A stretch of 64,000 bases of DNA from Andrena cerasifolii. Its lineage: Eukaryota; Arthropoda; Insecta; Hymenoptera; Andrenidae. The stretch spans positions 18,352,001-18,416,000 of the forward strand of contig NC_135121.1 of the NCBI RefSeq assembly GCF_050908995.1. The letters run 5' to 3'. The translations under genes were made by a program, and so were the position numbers. The notes beneath the pieces are model-generated. The model saw only the letters and a list, made by a program, of their open reading frames with translations, did not search any database and was not told the origin of the DNA. Shown piece by piece: positions 59,915 to 64,000 of this stretch (positions are counted from its first letter, which is position 1; the number at the start of each line of letters is the position of its first letter).

Positions 59915-60437
59915 CAGGGTGTTTCTTAACACGCGAGACGCGCCTTAAAATCGGCCCCTGGACATAAAAGTGCGGCCTTTTGCGCGTTCCAGCAGGCGTT
60001 TATTTCGCTTCGGAGGAAGTACTCAGTCCCATCGCTTCTTAATTCGAACACGAAACTAAAAACGCCCCGTTGTGATGCGTGCCGTAAGGTACGAGCCTCG
60101 AAAATGCACCGAATACCCTGACGATTTTTATTCTCCACTCTGACGAAGCATTTCCGCATTTACAACAATTTAGCCTTCGACAATCTTCTGAAGAGAAAAG
60201 GGAAATTGATTCCCTGCACCGCATTGCCCATCGAAGCAAAGTGGATGGCGAATTAAATGGTTGTTGGTAATCACAGTTTCGTTAGGAAGCGGAATAGTGG
60301 TTCTTCGAAATTAGCGAAATAAAATCTGTAATTCAAATCACCTTTGGACCGAAAGTAGGGATTGTTAGCTGGAGGTAATTAAAAATCTAGCTGCTGACAA
60401 GCCTTCGCACAGTATCTAGGGACTTGGAAACACCCTG
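59915..60437. mobile_element. Possible CAGGGTG-type element, 523 bp
   Basis: CAGGGTGTTTC at 59915 and GAAACACCCTG ending at 60437 form an 11-12 bp inverted pair. The ends are short and the interior is mixed, so chance cannot be excluded. Confidence 0.3.
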
Positions 60438-62344
60438 TTTGGATTTAAGTCTTCCCCCATCCCAAATTTCACCTTCTAATTTCTGTTCCAACTTCGAGGC
60501 TCGTGAGGGGACGCGTGCCTGTTGGGCGAGCGACTCTTAATGAATTTCTGCGTGGCAGAGGAGCAACGAGATAATGCGATGAGATAGGTAATTGGGGTAG
60601 ATCGGGCCCGTAGTGCGTAGTGCGACTCGATTCGACCCGGCACGCCCATCCTTGGCAGAAATTTCATTTGCCCTTGCGTTCTTTTTTCGCCCCCCCCCTT
60701 ATCCGTGGATCTTCTTCTCTGATGCCTCGGAATGGCCTGAATTTTCGGGAATACTTCGGTAGGGACACGGCCACTTGTCACTGGGAACTTTTGCGCCCGG
60801 CGTCATTAATATTCCGACGCGAAACGATCTTCTCCGGGAACGATTGTTGCACAGTCTGATTATCATTTTATAATTGGATTTGGACGCATCAATCATAACC
60901 GCTGAGTCGTAATTAGCGAATTCCTTCACACTTTATACAATTATCTACATTGAAATCTGAAACTTAAAATATCACGGTGCCTCGCTCAGGTCGAAACTCG
61001 CTCTCTGAAATCTACAATTAATTATCGGCAGATTATTTCTCTTCTATCCTTCAGCACTCGCAGTGTCCCTAAAAGGCCTCGTTACACCGCGAGTAGCGCG
61101 ATAATGGCACAGTTCTCTTGCATGAATTACATTTCTATACCGATCTGATTGTATCCACGCGAGCTTCAACAAACACCGACGAAGAAATTCTTGATAATCC
61201 ATGGTGCCGGGGCCGCGATCTCGACGGTGATGGTGCATTGCTCCGTTCCTCGTGTCCCGCGGCGAGGCACGGTCGATTCGCGTACTCTGACGCCCCAGCA
61301 ACGGGCAACGAGGTTAACAACGATGTAATTTCGCTCGATAAACGCGTTTCCTTCAGCCTTTCGACAATTTCGACGGAGCCCTTAACGACGCTGCTCTGGC
61401 GGCGCTTAGCTGATTGTTTTTACGTCTGTTTTCTGGCACACGGCCCGGTAATTGGCAAGGAAGCCCTGCACCACCTTCCTCTTCCTTTTTTTTCTTTCGT
61501 ACGACTCCAGGCAGCAGCCAGGATGTGTCGTTGTTTCGGGGGATCTCGGGCGAAGCAACGAGCAAAGAGACACTCCGCAGGGAGCAAACTCGGGCGTTCC
61601 TATAACGAGGCTGTAGGTTGATCGATTACTAATCGACCAGTGAATCAGCGTGAAAGGTGTCCGCAAACCGAGTCGCGAATTTATGAAATCGGTCACTTCG
61701 CTTTTACAACGTCGAAGACGGTTGGCATTCTCCGGAAACGTGGTAATTGGATAACCTATTAATCGGAGAAGCCGAGGTACATTGACGATCGGAAACGCCT
61801 CCATATTATTCTAGTCTAGAAGGCCAGTTTTTTGCCTTTCTTTAGGGACGACGCGCAAGAAAAACTGCACAGTCTTTACCGATGAGCATTATCCACACGT
61901 ATTTATTAACACTTCAGTAAAGAAATTTCAGCCAGAGATAGTAATAATTAATGGAACATTAGGTTTCTGTTCTCCAATTACCTTTAAACCGTTTGCAAAA
62001 TTTGGGTACCTCAAAGTGTCTACTTCGATGGGTTAAGGGGTTAGAATATTGTAAAACGGTTGAAAAATCGTATTTTTTCGCTTAAGTATTAGCTTAAAAT
62101 CTTTAGAATGGCGTGCCAAAGGTTTGAAGTATAAATATAGCTTAGTTTTGGAACGATACGTTTCAAACCGGTGTATATGATTTTTGTTGCTACATTCTCT
62201 AAGCATTAATGGATCATTTTTTGAAAATTCTTTCTTTTTGCGGGAGTTACAAACGAATCGTCGGGAAATCAGCATCCTTTTCTTCAACACGCTGTTATTT
62301 AGCGAATTTTCAAAATATTAAAAAACGGGTTCGCTAATGCTTAG
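60438..62344. other. Intergenic; possible solo TTAA-type terminus
   Basis: TTAAGGGGTTAGAATATTG at about 62034 resembles the MITE ends elsewhere in the window but I found no partner. 60480-61800 is GC-rich and non-coding by appearance. Confidence 0.35.
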
Positions 62345-62378
62345 GAATAACATTATACTATTAAGTATAATGTTATTC
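62345..62378. repeat. Perfect 15-bp-stem palindrome
   Basis: GAATAACATTATACT and its exact reverse complement are separated by ATTA. Confidence 0.8.
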
Positions 62379-62392
62379 TATTAAGACAAATT

Positions 62393-62407
62393 TTTATTTT
62401 TTTTATT
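62393..62407 (-). terminator. Paired poly(A) signals downstream of the candidate exon
   Basis: Two AATAAA motifs on the minus strand within 15 nt, at a normal 3' UTR distance from the TAA at 62500. They lie in a T-rich tract, so chance occurrence is quite possible. Confidence 0.25.
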
Positions 62408-62499
62408 TTAGACAATCCAAATTTGAGTTACGAGGTCCACCGTTTATGAAACACCATCAGTTCGGAGTCACCTTGTGACATATATACCTCCATATTTTC

Positions 62500-62703
62500 T
62501 TAATTTTTATAATGGTTTTTAATGCTTTGCAATATGCCAACATCAAGTGCTAAACCGCATTTTAATCGGCTGAGTAGTTTCTCTACAATTTCCATTAGAA
62601 GATTATCTACTTTTTCGGGCCCTCGCAGTATTCCAACCCTTTGAGGTTTACGCGGCGATTCGTGTTCTTCGTGAAATCCGTTTACTTCTTCGAGGTAACG
62701 CAG
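62500..62703 (-). CDS. Possible terminal coding exon, unrecognised 67-aa C-terminus
   Basis: On the minus strand an acceptor-like TGTGGCTGCCAG ends at 62704. It is followed by an in-frame exon that starts LRYLEEVNGFHEEHE and ends in an amphipathic helix-like LLMEIVEKLLSRLK plus a lysine-rich tail, with TAA at 62500-62502. The frame remains open upstream of the acceptor to 62847, but that part looks less protein-like. Two overlapping AATAAA copies lie 93-107 nt downstream (62393-62398 and 62402-62407 on the plus strand as TTTATT). I do not recognise the protein and cannot find a preceding exon with a matching donor. It could also be a chance open frame in mixed-composition DNA. Confidence 0.3.
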   Translation of the reverse strand: MRYLEEVNGFHEEHESPRKPQRVGILRGPEKVDNLLMEIVEKLLSRLKCGLALDVGILQSIKNHYKN

Positions 62704-62847
62704 CTGGCAGCCACACAGGGTTGCGAACTTTATCCCCGACAATTTGCGCCGAGCAAGTGTTAGGGAGCCGGTTGAACAATTCCTCCGATTGTTTGTATAA
62801 CGAAGTTGTAAAGCATCGGGAGTCGAGGCACCGCCCATTATTGCCAC

Positions 62848-64000
62848 CTGCTCGGATAATAAAGCAATTGCTGGCGATTATCGAAATTCACGGTTTGCGC
62901 CGTCGAGGCCAGGCTTTCCTCGAATCGCGAGCTCTTGGAAACTGATCGAGCCCTTCGCTAATTTTGTATACCCTTCACGCGTTGAAGCAACACCTTCAGC
63001 AATGCCAGGAACAAATAACAAGTGGCTTTTATCCGCGACAACGAACGAAAAGGAGGACGACTTTTACCCTGAGAACTCAGAGAATCGACGCAGGGAACCC
63101 GGGGTTCACAGGGTCAAGCCTTCACCAGTTACTCACACGCAGCAATTTTGAAAAATTCCGTGGTATTTTGATATCTTCGAGATACGTATAAATATGTATC
63201 AGACGTAAACGTCCCATTTAAGCGTGATTACCGCGAGATTCCCGGAGAGCCCGAGAGTTACGGAATTCCATTACGCAAACTTTCCACCGAACGCACGATG
63301 TTTCAATCTGAATTCTCGGCCCAATTAACGTGGACGATAATGAGCGTTAATTCGCGGGTAGGTTTATAGTTGGTTGGCATGTCGCACCGGCATTTGTCGT
63401 GGCCCGTGTGCGAGACAGAGAGCCCGAGCGAACGCGAGCCACGATCCCATCGATGATCTTCGATTCGCGTTATTTCGAAACATTTTACGAGATGCGAAAA
63501 AAGGCCAGCCATAAACGTTTCTACGAAAAGAAGACAAATGTCGGAGGTAAAGTCTTCCAAGAAATTCTCATTGCCGTAGCGATTTATCCAACCCACATTG
63601 CGAAGTACGTGTATTTTCCTTATTTTTTATCATATAAATTCTGCGAATCCTCTCGGACTTTTTGTCCCGCTGACAACCACTGCGTCGTGAATAAATCTCA
63701 GCGCTAAATGGTACCTAAATTATGGAGATGGGAAAGTAAATATACTTCTCGATGAAGGGAACTCAACGACACCGTCCCCGTATTCAACATCCCCGTGCAA
63801 CTTTCCCTCGAAACGCTAGTTCAGGCATGGACTCCTTCACTTGGAGTGGCTGGAAAGCGCAGGAAAGGGCGACGATTTAACGTGACGTTGACGTGGCCAC
63901 AGAGGAAACGATATGGAGGCTACGTGGAAATGGTCGTTACGCGGGCCGTTTGCTCCTCCGAACGTCGATCAACCGTCGGATTACGCATGTCCTGGCAGCT
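62848..64000. other. Intergenic to window end; nothing recognised
   Basis: If 62500-62703 is a real exon, its preceding exon would lie here or beyond. No convincing candidate was found. Confidence 0.35.

Noticed and set aside
1..64000. tRNA, rRNA, known microRNA and CRISPR signals
   Set aside because: No tRNA box B-like motif in cloverleaf context, no rRNA-like sequence, no familiar conserved insect microRNA seed with hairpin, and no spaced direct repeats were seen by eye; a covariance-model scan would be needed to exclude them.

Overview
This is a gene-poor stretch of animal nuclear DNA, almost certainly from an insect and probably from a hymenopteran (bee, ant or wasp). The order-level call is inference. 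It rests on an insect-type cuticular gene with a minimal first exon and a TCAGTT initiator, sharp alternation of GC-rich and AT-rich patches, and a dense load of short inverted-repeat transposons (MITEs). I see no bacterial operons, CRISPR array, rRNA or convincing tRNA.

The one gene I can build completely is on the minus strand at 7811-10078. It is a two-exon secreted Vajk-like cuticular protein of 389 residues, with a TATA box and initiator just upstream. A second recognisable coding piece is a plus-strand terminal exon of a trypsin-like protease at 32937-33254. Its catalytic serine is glutamine and an in-frame stop lies just upstream, so it is a protease homologue exon or a decaying copy. 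Two weaker coding signals are on the minus strand near the right end: a frameshifted coding relic at 59253-59703, followed by a poly(A) signal, and a possible terminal exon at 62500-62703, also followed by poly(A) signals. I cannot name either. A further weak broken coding trace lies at 18053-18201.

Most recognisable structure is transposon-derived. Eight elements are bounded by TTAA and look piggyBac-mobilised: 15378-16105, 23767-24121 (degenerate), 26668-27132, 35378-36036, 51964-52136, 52133-52877, 53586-54308 and 56422-56964. Elements with TA or CAGGG ends lie at 2840-3427, 5430-5821, 21849-22102, 39975-40938, 43181-43554, 43918-44218 and 59915-60437. Two hAT-like MITEs with 8-bp target duplications are at 27750-27925 and 47728-47984. 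Other foldback elements are at 11590-12250, 18338-18427, 50696-51022 and 58724-58930. A Helitron-like 3' end is at 57147-57511 and a LINE-like 3' tail at 20930-21085.

The remaining sequence is intergenic or possibly intronic. It includes GC-rich islands (about 22.2-23.0, 24.6-26.5, 28.8-29.9, 34.5-35.1, 38.2-39.9, 41.0-42.7, 44.8-45.9, 46.3-47.5, 49.9-50.6 and 54.5-55.6 kb). These produce many long but unconvincing open frames on both strands. The coding pieces show no functional linkage to each other; they are isolated features in transposon-rich DNA.
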